A DNA stretch of 64,000 nt from Pseudoselenomonas ruminantium (GTDB taxonomy: Bacteria; Bacillota; Negativicutes; Selenomonadales; Selenomonadaceae): assembly GCA_015058575.1 (NCBI GenBank), contig SVBZ01000005.1, positions 1-64,000 of the forward strand, in the 5' to 3' direction. Position 1 is the first letter of the stretch; each line of letters starts with the position of its first letter. A model generated the notes under the pieces. The model did no database searches. It worked only from the letters and a program-made list of their open reading frames with translations, and was not told the DNA's origin. Positions 17,043-25,859 of the stretch are shown one piece after another. The position numbers were made by a program, and so were the translations under genes.

Positions 17043-18197
17043 ATGGAACAGAAGCAATGGGGCGTTTATGTTCACATTCCCTTCTGCCGCCAGAAATGTT
17101 TCTATTGTGATTTCCCGTCCTTTGCAGGCCGGGAACGTTACATGGAAGAATATGTACGAGCCCTGTGCCAGGAAATTGCGGTGCGGGGCTCTTCCTATGT
17201 GCAGCGGTGGGGAAAACCTGAGACTATCTATATCGGCGGCGGTACGCCATCTGCATTGCCGGCTGCGCTGATGCAGAAGCTGTTGCTGGCAATCGGCGCT
17301 GTTTTTCGTCTGGCAGAGGGAAAGGCCGAGTTTACCGTAGAATGCAACCCAGGGACCGTTGATGCGGCGTATCTCTCCATGATGCGGACACATGGTGTCA
17401 ATCGTCTGTCGTTTGGTGTGCAGAGCTTTGATGATGGACTTTTGCGGGGGATTGGCCGCATCCATGATGGGCAGCAGGCTGTGCAGGCAGTCGCGATGGC
17501 CAAGGCGGCGGGTTTTGCCAATATCAGTATCGATCTTATGTATGGCTTGCCAGGACAAACGCTGGCGCAGCTTAAAGCCAGTGTGGAGCAGGCACTGGCT
17601 TTGGCACCAGCGCATATATCGATCTATGGCTTGCAGCTGGAGGAAGGTACGGCTTTTGCACGCATGCAGGAAATGGGAAAACTGGCATTGCCGGCTGACG
17701 AAGCAGTTGAGGCAATGTATGATTATATGACGGAAACTTTGCCGGCGAATGGTTACGCGCGCTATGAGATTTCGAATTTTGCACGGGATGGTTTTGTAAG
17801 CAAACATAATCTGAGTTATTGGCAGGATGTACCATATTTGGGGCTCGGGGCAGCAGCACATTCCTATCTGGAGGGGCAGCGCTGGGAAACGGTTGGAAAG
17901 ATTCCTGACTATATTGCTTTGATACAGGCGGGAAAGCAGCCCTGCAAGCCCGAAGAACCAGCGACGCGGGCAATTGCTATGGAGGAATTTGCTTTTTTGG
18001 CTTTGCGTACAACAGCGGGCATCAGCCGCCAGAAGTTCCAGCAAAAGTTTGGTTGTTCGCTGGACTCTGTCTATCAGGAGGCGATTGAACGGCTTAAGGT
18101 GAAAGGCTTTCTGATAGATGCTGGCGATGCGGTGCATCTTACGGCGCTTGGCATGAAGTATGGCAATTGGGCCTTTGAAGAATTTTTGCTCTTTTGA
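17043..18197 (+). CDS. hemW: Radical SAM heme chaperone HemW
   Basis: A 384-residue radical SAM protein with CRQKCFYCDF (the CxxxCxxC cluster site plus aromatic), IYIGGGTPSAL, VECNPGTVD and RLSFGVQSFDD, as in HemW/HemN-like proteins. HemW inserts heme into target proteins and is often misnamed coproporphyrinogen oxidase. The position between lepA and hrcA is the classic Firmicute location. AGGAGAG precedes the ATG. The last codons contain the first copy of a 15-bp repeat that recurs in the hrcA promoter. Confidence 0.93.
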   Translation: MEQKQWGVYVHIPFCRQKCFYCDFPSFAGRERYMEEYVRALCQEIAVRGSSYVQRWGKPETIYIGGGTPSALPAALMQKLLLAIGAVFRLAEGKAEFTVECNPGTVDAAYLSMMRTHGVNRLSFGVQSFDDGLLRGIGRIHDGQQAVQAVAMAKAAGFANISIDLMYGLPGQTLAQLKASVEQALALAPAHISIYGLQLEEGTAFARMQEMGKLALPADEAVEAMYDYMTETLPANGYARYEISNFARDGFVSKHNLSYWQDVPYLGLGAAAHSYLEGQRWETVGKIPDYIALIQAGKQPCKPEEPATRAIAMEEFAFLALRTTAGISRQKFQQKFGCSLDSVYQEAIERLKVKGFLIDAGDAVHLTALGMKYGNWAFEEFLLF

Positions 18198-18230
18198 CTT
18201 TTTGCCTTTTTACTGTTGACTTTTTGCCTT
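18194..18230 (+). repeat. 15-bp direct repeat spanning hemW end and hrcA promoter
   Basis: TTGACTTTTTGCCTT occurs at 18194-18208 and again at 18216-18230, offset 22 bases. The first copy covers the hemW stop codon; the second supplies the -35 box of the hrcA promoter. Confidence 0.9.
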
Positions 18231-18244
18231 ATTCGCGTTATTAT
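18216..18244 (+). promoter_or_regulatory. Promoter of the hrcA-grpE-dnaK-dnaJ operon
   Basis: TTGACT at 18216-18221 and TATTAT at 18239-18244, spacing 17, just upstream of the CIRCE operator. Confidence 0.75.
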
Positions 18245-18260
18245 CTTAATAGATTCGAAG

Positions 18261-18287
18261 TTAGCACTCATTGCTATTGAGTGCTAA
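18261..18287 (+). promoter_or_regulatory. CIRCE operator (HrcA binding site)
   Basis: Perfect TTAGCACTC (18261-18269), nine-base spacer, GAGTGCTAA (18279-18287). It lies in the transcribed leader a few bases after the predicted start site, so HrcA should repress its own operon. Confidence 0.97.
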
Positions 18288-18319
18288 CAGCGAAAGTGAA
18301 TAAGGAAGGAGGGATGCAG

Positions 18320-19354
18320 ATGCCCGAGCAAATTGACGAGCGCAAGCAGCGGGTGTTGAAGGCAATCATCGATGATTATATCGAGACAGCTGAGCCTGTC
18401 GGTTCACGGACCTTGGCCAGAAAGCATGACTTAGGTGTCAGCCCGGCGACAATCCGCAATGAGATGGCGGATCTTGAGATGCTTGGTTATCTTGAGCATT
18501 TGCATACTTCTTCTGGACGGGTGCCGTCGTCAAAGGGCTATCGTTTCTATGTGGATGGATTGATTCCGCCACAACCGGTAAGCGCTGAAGAGAAGGTGCG
18601 CATCGACCGCTGGTATCAGTCGCGGGTCAAACGCATCGAGGAAGTTTTTCAGGAAACTGCGCATATCATTTCGCAGGTGACGAAAAATGTCTCGCTGGTG
18701 CTCGCGCCGCAGGTCACACAGGCTAAGTTCCGCTGCCTGCAATTCCTGCCGCTCGATGATCGCCGTGTCATCACAGTGCTTATGACTGATGCCGGGTTCA
18801 TCGAGAACAAGATCCTTGAGATGCCAGATGGGGCGGTATTCGAGGATTTCCAGCGTATGGCCAAGGTTATCAATGCAAACCTGACGGGGCATTCGCTGCA
18901 GACGATCGAGCATCATGCATTGGCACAGATACAGGACGAGATACAGGATCAGCTGCTTTATGAGTCGGCGCTGGAAATCATCCAGCGGGCATTGGATTCG
19001 GGCAAGCATGAGCGGCTGTATCTCGGAGGCACGACACAGCTTTTGAGCCAGCCTGAGTTCCATGATGTGGAAAAGGTCAAAGAGATGCTCTTGATGCTGG
19101 AAGAAGAGGAACTCATGAAAGATATCCTGCACGCGCATATGGGCGATGGCCTGGAGGTCACGATTGGGCAGGAGAATGAGAACCAGCATTTCAAGGACAG
19201 CAGTATCATCACAGCGACCTATCATCTCGATGGCGAGCTGCTGGGCACGATTGCCGTGCTGGGGCCGACCCGTATGGAGTACGCCAAGGCGATGAGCCTG
19301 CTGGAGTACATGAACACAAACCTTACCAATGTCATCAAACGCTTTCACTGGTAG
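18320..19354 (+). CDS. hrcA: Heat-inducible transcription repressor HrcA
   Basis: A 344-residue repressor that binds CIRCE and is kept folded by GroEL. The N-terminal winged helix shows VLKAIIDDYIETAEPVGSRTL and SPATIRNEMADLEMLGYL, followed by the family motif HTSSGRVPSSKGYRFYVD. The ATG at 18320 is seven bases after AGGAGG; the ATG at 18314 touches that site. It heads the heat-shock operon. Confidence 0.95.
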   Translation: MPEQIDERKQRVLKAIIDDYIETAEPVGSRTLARKHDLGVSPATIRNEMADLEMLGYLEHLHTSSGRVPSSKGYRFYVDGLIPPQPVSAEEKVRIDRWYQSRVKRIEEVFQETAHIISQVTKNVSLVLAPQVTQAKFRCLQFLPLDDRRVITVLMTDAGFIENKILEMPDGAVFEDFQRMAKVINANLTGHSLQTIEHHALAQIQDEIQDQLLYESALEIIQRALDSGKHERLYLGGTTQLLSQPEFHDVEKVKEMLLMLEEEELMKDILHAHMGDGLEVTIGQENENQHFKDSSIITATYHLDGELLGTIAVLGPTRMEYAKAMSLLEYMNTNLTNVIKRFHW

Positions 19355-19407
19355 AACCTGCTGGTGCTTAGCAAGATAATATATCCCCTTTGAAAGAGGT
19401 GAAGAAA

Positions 19408-20037
19408 TTGCCATCATTCATGAAAGATGAATTGAAAAAGAAAGATGAGCAGAAACTTGACGAGATGCAGCAGGAAATCGATCAGGCAGCTATGACTGAA
19501 GAGGCTGAGGAAGAAGCAACCGGACCGGCAGAGCATGCTGATGCGGGGGCTGAGGAACCGGCCGCTGAGGAATCGGCTGCTGATGATGCCCAGCAGCAGG
19601 TGGAGAAGCTGACGGCTGAGCTCAAGGAGCAGACCGACCGGTCGCTTCGTTTGCAGGCTGATTTTGAGAATTTCCGCCGTCGTACGAGCAAGGAAAAAGA
19701 AGAACTTGCGGCTGTGGTGACGCAGGGCATCCTCAAGGATATGCTGCCGCTTCTCGACAACTTCGAGCGCGCTATGGCGGCTGAGGCCAAAGACGGCGAG
19801 GCCTTCCAGAAGGGCGTGGAGATGATTTTCACGCAGCTTGGTGAGGTGCTCAAGAAAAATGGTCTGGAGCAGATTGAGACGAAAGGGCAGAAATTCGACC
19901 CGAATTTCCATCAGGCTGTCATGCGTGTCCAGAATGAGGAACTTGAGGACGATGATATCGCTCAGGAGCTTCAGAAGGGCTACATGGTCAAGGGCCGCGT
20001 AATCCGCCCGAGCATGGTGCAGGTCGTAGCCAACTAA
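19408..20037 (+). CDS. grpE: DnaK nucleotide exchange factor GrpE
   Basis: A 209-residue protein: acidic Ala/Glu-rich N-terminus, a long coiled coil (~65-110), and the GrpE core with ADFENFRRRTSKEKEE, LLPLLDNFERAM and a C-terminus ending GRVIRPSMVQVV. It releases ADP from DnaK. The start chosen is TTG at 19408, seven bases after AGAGGTGA; the ATG at 19420 is the alternative. Confidence 0.92.
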   Translation: MPSFMKDELKKKDEQKLDEMQQEIDQAAMTEEAEEEATGPAEHADAGAEEPAAEESAADDAQQQVEKLTAELKEQTDRSLRLQADFENFRRRTSKEKEELAAVVTQGILKDMLPLLDNFERAMAAEAKDGEAFQKGVEMIFTQLGEVLKKNGLEQIETKGQKFDPNFHQAVMRVQNEELEDDDIAQELQKGYMVKGRVIRPSMVQVVAN

Positions 20038-20095
20038 AAGGTCAACAAAGTTTTATTTCCCATAGATTGCAAGATGTTTTTAGGAGGATTTCAAA

Positions 20096-21952
20096 ATGTC
20101 TAAAGTTATTGGTATTGACTTAGGTACGACGAACTCCGTCGTATCTGTTATGGAAGGCGGCGAGCCGACGGTCATCACGAACCCGGAAGGCAGCCGTATC
20201 ACCCCGTCCGTTGTCGGTTTCACGAAAGATGGCCAGCGTCTTGTCGGTCAGCTGGCAAAGCGCCAGGCTGTTTCGAATCCGGATCGCACGATTGCGTCGA
20301 TCAAACGCCATATGGGTGAGTCCGATTATAAGGTAACGATTGATGACAAGAGCTATACGCCGCAGGAAATCTCGGCTATGGTCCTGCAGAAACTCAAGGC
20401 TGATGCTGAGGCATACCTTGGGGAAACGGTCAGCCAGGCTGTCATAACGGTTCCGGCTTACTTCAACGATAGCCAGCGTCAGGCTACGAAAGATGCTGGT
20501 AAGATTGCTGGCCTTGAGGTCCTGCGTATCATCAACGAGCCGACGGCTGCAGCACTTGCTTATGGCCTTGATAAAGATGATGACGAGACGGTTCTCGTAT
20601 TTGACCTTGGCGGTGGTACGTTCGATGTCTCGATCCTCGAGCTTTCGAGCGGTACGTTTGAAGTTCTCGCTACGAATGGTGATACGCACCTTGGTGGCGA
20701 TGACTTTGACCAGGCTGTCATGGACTGGATGGTTGAGGAATTCAAGAAAGAGAACAACATAGACTTGTCGCAGGACAAGATGGCTGCCCAGCGCCTCAAG
20801 GAAGCTGCTGAAAAAGCCAAGATTGAGCTTTCCAGCATGACGCAGACGAATATCAACCTGCCGTTTATCACGGCTGATGCTACGGGCCCGAAACATCTCG
20901 ATTTGACGCTTTCGCGTGCTAAGTTCGATGAACTCACGAGCAGCCTCGTTGAGCGCACGATGGAGCCGACCCGCAAGGCTATGGCTGATGCTGACCTTTC
21001 CGGCAGCGATATCAACAAGATCATCCTCGTCGGTGGTTCTTCCCGTATTCCGGCTGTCCAGGAAGCTATCCGCAAGTTCCTGGCCAAAGAGCCGTCGAAG
21101 GGTGTCAACCCGGATGAGTGCGTATCGGTTGGTGCTGCTATTCAGGGCGGTGTCCTTGTCGGTGAGGTCAAGGATGTCCTGCTTCTCGATGTAACGCCGC
21201 TGTCTCTCGGTATCGAGACGCTTGGTGGTGTCTGCACGAAGATCATCGAGCGCAACACGACGATTCCGACGCATAAGAGCCAGGTATTCTCCACGGCTGC
21301 CGATAATCAGCCGTCGGTTGATATCCATGTCCTGCAGGGTGAGCGTGAGATGGCTGCCGGCAACAAGACGCTGGGCCGCTTTGAGCTCTCTGATATCCCG
21401 CCAGCTCCGCGTGGGGTTCCTAAAATCGAAGTTTCCTTCGATATCGATGCCAACGGTATCGTTCATGTATCGGCAAAAGACCTCGGTACGGGTAAAGAGC
21501 AGAAAATCACGATCCAGTCGGATGGTGGCATGAGCAAGGAAGATATCGACCGTATGGTCAAAGAGGCAGAGGCGCATGCAGCTGAGGATAAGAAGCAGAA
21601 AGAAGCCATCGATGTCAAGAATCAGGCTGACAGCTTCGTTTACCAGGCTGAAAAGACCATCAAGGATCTCGGCGACAAGGCTGACAAGGCTCAGGTGGCC
21701 AAGGTTCAGGAAGGTGTCGACAAAGTAAAAGAGGCACTCAAGAGCAACGATACGGAGACCATCAAGAAGGCTATGGAAGAAGCACAGAAGCCGCTCTATG
21801 AAATGAGTGCAGCTGCTTATCAGCAGGCACAGGCTGCCGGTGCTGCTCAGGGAGCTGAGGGTGCGCAGCAGGCTGGTGCACAGCAGGAAGCCAAGAATGA
21901 CGATGATGTAGTCGATGCAGAGTATACGGAAGTCAAAGACGATAAGAAATAA
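20096..21952 (+). CDS. dnaK: Chaperone protein DnaK (Hsp70)
   Basis: A 618-residue Hsp70 with [12 protein letters not shown] at the N-terminus, [32 protein letters not shown], the substrate-binding domain and a Gln/Ala-rich tail ending acidic ([13 protein letters not shown]). ATP-driven folding chaperone working with DnaJ and GrpE. TAGGAGGA precedes the ATG. A hairpin terminator follows before dnaJ. Codon use is strongly biased (CGT, CTC, ACG, GGT), as expected of a highly expressed gene. Confidence 0.97.
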   Translation: MSKVIGIDLGTTNSVVSVMEGGEPTVITNPEGSRITPSVVGFTKDGQRLVGQLAKRQAVSNPDRTIASIKRHMGESDYKVTIDDKSYTPQEISAMVLQKLKADAEAYLGETVSQAVITVPAYFNDSQRQATKDAGKIAGLEVLRIINEPTAAALAYGLDKDDDETVLVFDLGGGTFDVSILELSSGTFEVLATNGDTHLGGDDFDQAVMDWMVEEFKKENNIDLSQDKMAAQRLKEAAEKAKIELSSMTQTNINLPFITADATGPKHLDLTLSRAKFDELTSSLVERTMEPTRKAMADADLSGSDINKIILVGGSSRIPAVQEAIRKFLAKEPSKGVNPDECVSVGAAIQGGVLVGEVKDVLLLDVTPLSLGIETLGGVCTKIIERNTTIPTHKSQVFSTAADNQPSVDIHVLQGEREMAAGNKTLGRFELSDIPPAPRGVPKIEVSFDIDANGIVHVSAKDLGTGKEQKITIQSDGGMSKEDIDRMVKEAEAHAAEDKKQKEAIDVKNQADSFVYQAEKTIKDLGDKADKAQVAKVQEGVDKVKEALKSNDTETIKKAMEEAQKPLYEMSAAAYQQAQAAGAAQGAEGAQQAGAQQEAKNDDDVVDAEYTEVKDDKK

Positions 21953-21973
21953 TCAGCGATTTTGATGGATGGA

Positions 21974-22008
21974 TTGTTGGGAGCCTGCGGGCTCCCAACA
22001 ATTATATT
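21974..22008 (+). terminator. Hairpin between dnaK and dnaJ (attenuator)
   Basis: A 12-bp perfect stem (21974-21985 with 21990-22001), loop TGCG, then TTATATTT. The tail is imperfect, so partial termination is likely, lowering dnaJ relative to dnaK. Confidence 0.75.
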
Positions 22009-22023
22009 TAAGGATGGTGCAAC

Positions 22024-23178
22024 GTGAGCGATAAACGCGATTATTATGAGGTGCTGGGCGTCGAGAAGGGCGCATCAGCAGCGGAGATCAAGAAGGCCTA
22101 TAAGAAAATGGCCCGCAAATATCATCCGGACCTCAACCGCGATGACCCGAAGGCTGCCGAGGAGAAGTTCAAGGAAGTCAACGAGGCCTACGATGTCCTC
22201 AAGGACCCACAGAAAAAAGCCCAGTACGACCAGTTCGGTCATGCAGCCTTTGAAGGCGGTATGGGCGGCGGTGGCGGCTTCAGCGGTTTTGGCCAGGGGG
22301 GCTTTGGCGGCTTTGGTGGCGGCGGTATGGATGACATATTCGATATGTTCTTCGGCGGTGGCGGCCGGCGTCAGTCCCGTGGCCCGCAGCCACAGCGCGG
22401 TAGCGATCTGCGCTATGACCTTGAGATTACCTTTGAAGAAGCGGCTTTTGGCAAGAAGGTCGAGCTCAATATCCCGCGTACGGATGAATGCGATGCCTGC
22501 CATGGCACAGGTGCGGCAGCGGGAACCAGCCCCGAGACCTGCCCGGATTGTGGTGGTACGGGTACACGCCAGACGGTGCAGAATACGCCGTTTGGCCGCA
22601 TGGTCAATCAGACGACTTGCGGCCGCTGCCACGGCACGGGCAAGATTGTCAAGAATCCTTGCGGGCAGTGTCATGGTACAGGCCGCAAGAAGGTTACGAG
22701 CAAGATCGAAGTCAGCATCCCGAAGGGAATCGACAACGGCCAGCGCGTGCGTGTGCGTGGTGGCGGTGAGGCTGGTACGCTTGGCGGCGGCAAAGGCGAT
22801 CTTTATGTCTACGTGTTTATCAAGCCGCATAAGATTTTCCAGCGCCAGGGCAATGATGTCGTTGTTGAGGTACCGGTATCGTTTGTTCAGGCAGCACTTG
22901 GCGACAAGATACAGGTGCCGACCATCGATGGTACGGTCGAGATCAAAGTGCCGGCTGGCACGCAGTCGGGCAAGATCCTGCGCTTGCGTGAGAAAGGCAT
23001 CCCGCACCTGCGCGGTACGGGCCGTGGTGACGAGCATGTAGTCATCAAGGTGCTGACCCCGCAGAACCTCAATCAGCGCCAGAAGGAACTGCTGAAAGAG
23101 TTCGGTGAAATCAGCGGTGATAAAGTCAATCCGGAGCAGAAGAGCTTCCTGGATAATATAAAGAATCTCTTTAAATGA
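22024..23178 (+). CDS. dnaJ: Chaperone protein DnaJ (Hsp40)
   Basis: A 384-residue type I DnaJ. The J domain (~1-70) has the HPD motif in [17 protein letters not shown]; a Gly/Phe-rich region follows (~75-110); four zinc repeats [24 protein letters not shown] and CGQCHGTG lie at ~155-220; then the C-terminal client-binding domain. It stimulates DnaK ATPase. The start is GTG at 22024 after AAGGATGGTG. Last gene of the heat-shock operon; a terminator follows. Confidence 0.96.
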   Translation: MSDKRDYYEVLGVEKGASAAEIKKAYKKMARKYHPDLNRDDPKAAEEKFKEVNEAYDVLKDPQKKAQYDQFGHAAFEGGMGGGGGFSGFGQGGFGGFGGGGMDDIFDMFFGGGGRRQSRGPQPQRGSDLRYDLEITFEEAAFGKKVELNIPRTDECDACHGTGAAAGTSPETCPDCGGTGTRQTVQNTPFGRMVNQTTCGRCHGTGKIVKNPCGQCHGTGRKKVTSKIEVSIPKGIDNGQRVRVRGGGEAGTLGGGKGDLYVYVFIKPHKIFQRQGNDVVVEVPVSFVQAALGDKIQVPTIDGTVEIKVPAGTQSGKILRLREKGIPHLRGTGRGDEHVVIKVLTPQNLNQRQKELLKEFGEISGDKVNPEQKSFLDNIKNLFK

Positions 23179-23188
23179 TAACGAAATT

Positions 23189-23233
23189 GGAAGTAGCTAG
23201 ATTATTCTTTAGCTGCTTCCAGTTTTTATTTTT
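23189..23233 (+). terminator. Terminator of the heat-shock operon
   Basis: Eleven-base stem 23189-23199 with 23210-23220 (one G-U), followed by AGTTTTTATTTTT. Confidence 0.88.
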
Positions 23234-23297
23234 GCGCAAAAGGATTTCTTTTATATGCAGGTAAGATATATGGTATACTAGCAAGAGAAATCAGTAG

Positions 23298-23393
23298 TCT
23301 GGGGGACGTTATGCAAATAGCAGAAAACGTCGTAGTGCCGCTGAAGAGGTTGAAGGCATCATTCAGCGGAAAATTATGGAGAAACTGTTATGA
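23298..23393 (+). other. Possible remnant ORF coupled to the MNT-HEPN gene
   Basis: After an in-frame TAG at 23295, a 31-codon frame runs to a TGA at 23391-23393 that forms an ATGA overlap with the next gene. Its end reads as plausible protein (SAAEEVEGIIQRKIMEKLL), but no ATG, GTG or TTG is in this frame, so it is not a complete gene as it stands. A second short frame, 23311-23397 (28 codons, ATG start, GGGGGA upstream), overlaps it. It may be the tail of a lost upstream gene or a leader. Confidence 0.25.
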
Positions 23394-24088
23394 GTAATTA
23401 CCAGCTTGATCGTGACTTGATTGTCGAGATTGTCAACATAGCTAAGGCACACAAGATAGAAAAAGTATTGCTTTTTGGTTCTCGGGCACGCGGTGATAAT
23501 AAAGCGCATAGCGATATCGATTTGGCCATTGCTGGTGGCGATACCTTGGGGTTTTCGCTAGATGTTGAGGAAAAGACTAATACATTATTGTCGTTTGATG
23601 TAGTAGATATGAATGAGTTGATAACGGAGAATTTGCGGCAAGAAATCAAGCGCGATGGGATTGATTTGTATCGATTGGGATGTGCTGAAATGAAGAAATA
23701 TGAATCCTTTGCAAACTGCTTGACGGTATTGGAACGAGCGGATCATATGATGGCAAAGAAAAATGAAATTTATCGGATGGGAATCATTGGTCAGTTTAAC
23801 TTGACGTTTGAACTGGCGTGGAAATCCTTGAAAGAAGTGCTGGAACTATATGGTGTAGCAGAGGCAGCTACTGGTTCGCCGCGGGAGATATTCAAGGCAG
23901 CGTATAAATTAGGCTGGCTATCCGATGAGAAAATCTGGTTGGATATGCTGAAAAAACGCAATATTGCCATTCATGTTTACGATGAAGATAGAGCGTTACT
24001 CGTAATGGAAGCAATCTTTACTAGTTATATAACGGCATTACAGGCTTTGCGGGAAGAATTGCAAAAACGGTTGGAAGGTATCGGGTGA
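23390..24088 (+). CDS. Fused MNT nucleotidyltransferase-HEPN protein (MntA-HepT type toxin-antitoxin)
   Basis: A 232-residue protein joining two modules that are normally separate genes. Residues ~1-97 are a minimal nucleotidyltransferase with GSx10DxD: Gly30-Ser31, Asp42 and Asp44. Residues ~101-232 match the HI0074/HEPN family and carry the RX4HXY motif at Arg190, His195, Tyr197. In studied pairs the HEPN half is a toxin RNase and MntA neutralises it by AMPylating that Tyr; applying this to a single chain is inference. The junction is at Cys98-Glu100 before an internal Met101 (ATG at 23690). GGAG lies seven bases before the start. The gene looks AT-richer than its neighbours and interrupts the usual dnaJ-prmA adjacency. 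Confidence 0.85.
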   Translation: MSNYQLDRDLIVEIVNIAKAHKIEKVLLFGSRARGDNKAHSDIDLAIAGGDTLGFSLDVEEKTNTLLSFDVVDMNELITENLRQEIKRDGIDLYRLGCAEMKKYESFANCLTVLERADHMMAKKNEIYRMGIIGQFNLTFELAWKSLKEVLELYGVAEAATGSPREIFKAAYKLGWLSDEKIWLDMLKKRNIAIHVYDEDRALLVMEAIFTSYITALQALREELQKRLEGIG

Positions 24089-24097
24089 TATATTTCC

Positions 24098-24126
24098 TTG
24101 TGTTTTACAGGCAATGCCTATATAAT
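24098..24126 (+). promoter_or_regulatory. prmA promoter
   Basis: TTGTGT at 24098-24103 and TATAAT at 24121-24126, spacing 17. Confidence 0.6.
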
Positions 24127-24160
24127 TATATAATTGCTAAAGGAAAAGGAGCGATGTATT

Positions 24161-25111
24161 TTGAAATGGGCAGAAGTAAGTATCCTGACCACGCATGAGG
24201 CCACGGATGTGGTGGCTGAAATCTATCATGATATCGGTGCGCAGGGCGTCGTTATCGAGGACCCGGAACTCCTGAACAGTTATATCGATTCGGGGATGTG
24301 GGATTTTTCGGATATCCAGCGCGCTGAGAACACCGAGATAGTTACGGTCAAAGCCTATCTGCCCATGGATGAAGATCTCGATGGCAGATTGCGGGATTTC
24401 GAACAACGGATCAAAGCGTTCCGTGAGATTGAAGGCGATGGCATTACCAAAGGGTCGTGTGAGATTTCCTGGAAGTCTGTCCAGGACGAAGACTGGTCGG
24501 ATAATTGGAAGAAGTATTTCCATCCGGAGAAAGTCGGTGGCATGATTGTCATCAAGCCGACCTGGGAGGATTATACGGCAAGTCCTGACGATATTGTCAT
24601 TGAGCTCGATCCGGGTGCCGCTTTCGGTACTGGAACGCATCCGACGACAGCCATGTGTATCCGCGAGTTGGAAAAGTTGGTTCGTGGCGGCATGCGTGTA
24701 TTTGATGTAGGAACGGGCTCGGGGGTTCTCTCGATTGCTGCGGCAAAACTGGGGGCTGGCGATGTGACAGCCATGGATTATGACCGCACAGCAGTCAATG
24801 TAGCGGCAGAGAATATCCGGGAAAACCATGTGGAAAATATCGTCAAGACAGGTATCAGCGATATCTTGAAATCGTTTGAGGGCAAAGCGGATCTCATCGT
24901 GGCCAATATCATTGCCGATATCATTATCCGCTTGTTTGCGGAACTCGACGAACATTTGGCAGACGGTGGCAAACTGTTGGCATCGGGTATCATTACCGAG
25001 CGTGTGGCGGATGTTACCGAAGCTTGCATAGCAAATGGCTTTGTTGTGGATAAGGTTATCGAGGAAAAAGGCTGGGCTGCAATGGTAATAAGCCGTGGAG
25101 ATGATAAATGA
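24161..25111 (+). CDS. prmA: Ribosomal protein L11 methyltransferase
   Basis: A 316-residue SAM-dependent methyltransferase that modifies L11. N-terminal family pattern KWAEVSILTTHEATDVV; PrmA motif DPGAAFGTGTHPTT; SAM site VFDVGTGSGVLSIAAAKLG; post-motif ANIIADI. The TTG at 24161 gives the canonical N-terminus and has AGGAG nine bases upstream. The end overlaps rsmE by four bases (ATGA). Confidence 0.94.
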   Translation: MKWAEVSILTTHEATDVVAEIYHDIGAQGVVIEDPELLNSYIDSGMWDFSDIQRAENTEIVTVKAYLPMDEDLDGRLRDFEQRIKAFREIEGDGITKGSCEISWKSVQDEDWSDNWKKYFHPEKVGGMIVIKPTWEDYTASPDDIVIELDPGAAFGTGTHPTTAMCIRELEKLVRGGMRVFDVGTGSGVLSIAAAKLGAGDVTAMDYDRTAVNVAAENIRENHVENIVKTGISDILKSFEGKADLIVANIIADIIIRLFAELDEHLADGGKLLASGIITERVADVTEACIANGFVVDKVIEEKGWAAMVISRGDDK

Positions 25112-25845
25112 GACGGCTTTTTTATAAGGGAATCCTGGCTGATACCGTTGAAATCACGGGCAGTGATGCGCATCATTTGATGCATGTCATGCGGGCTAAG
25201 GCTGGTCAGGAAATCATTCTGGTGGATGATGAAAATCAGGTAGCCCGTATGGAAATGACGGCTTTTCGTGAAGATGCGGTAACGCTTACTTTATTAGAAC
25301 GATTGGAAGCTGATACCGAATCGCCAATCGATTTGGTATTGGCGCAGTGCCTGTTGAAGTCTGATAAGATGGATATGGTGGTACAAAAGGCAGTAGAACT
25401 GGGGGCAGTCGGTGTCATTCCAGTTCGCAGCCAGAACTGTGTGGTGCGCTATGATGCCAAAAAAGCAGCTGCACGGCAGCAGCGCTGGCAAAAGATTGCC
25501 GATGAGGCTGCCAAGCAATGTGGCCGGACGGCGCTACTAGCAGTGGACCCGGTAACGGACATCAAAGCACTTATCGCAGCGGAGAAGGAATGCGAAGACA
25601 GTGTGTTGGTTTTCTTCTATGAGAATGAAGATACGCAGACGGTTAAAGAGTATCTGCGTCAAATAAAAAGCCGGCGTATTGTGCTGCTGGTGGGGCCGGA
25701 AGGCGGTTTTTCCCTGGATGAAGCAAAGGCTGTGGAAGAGGCCGGTGGCAAAAGTGTGACGCTGGGGCCGCGGATCTTGCGTGCGGAAACGGCGGCGTTA
25801 ACGGCAATGTCGGTGGTTCAGTATGAATGTGGAGATTTAGGATAA
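25108..25845 (+). CDS. rsmE: 16S rRNA (uracil-1498-N3)-methyltransferase
   Basis: A 245-residue SPOUT methyltransferase that methylates U1498 of 16S rRNA. The N-terminal PUA-like part contains DAHHLMHVMRAK; the C-terminal knotted part shows VGPEGGFSLDEAK and LGPRILRAETAALTAMSV, typical of RsmE. It overlaps prmA by four bases and precedes mtaB by 14, as in many Firmicutes. Confidence 0.94.
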   Translation: MRRLFYKGILADTVEITGSDAHHLMHVMRAKAGQEIILVDDENQVARMEMTAFREDAVTLTLLERLEADTESPIDLVLAQCLLKSDKMDMVVQKAVELGAVGVIPVRSQNCVVRYDAKKAAARQQRWQKIADEAAKQCGRTALLAVDPVTDIKALIAAEKECEDSVLVFFYENEDTQTVKEYLRQIKSRRIVLLVGPEGGFSLDEAKAVEEAGGKSVTLGPRILRAETAALTAMSVVQYECGDLG

Positions 25846-25859
25846 GGAGGCTCTTTACC

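Noticed and set aside
20120..21577. A 485-codon open frame on the minus strand inside dnaK
   Set aside because: It lies wholly antisense to dnaK, whose codon bias (few stop-generating triplets on the other strand) explains it. The peptide shows no family pattern and no ribosome site is evident.
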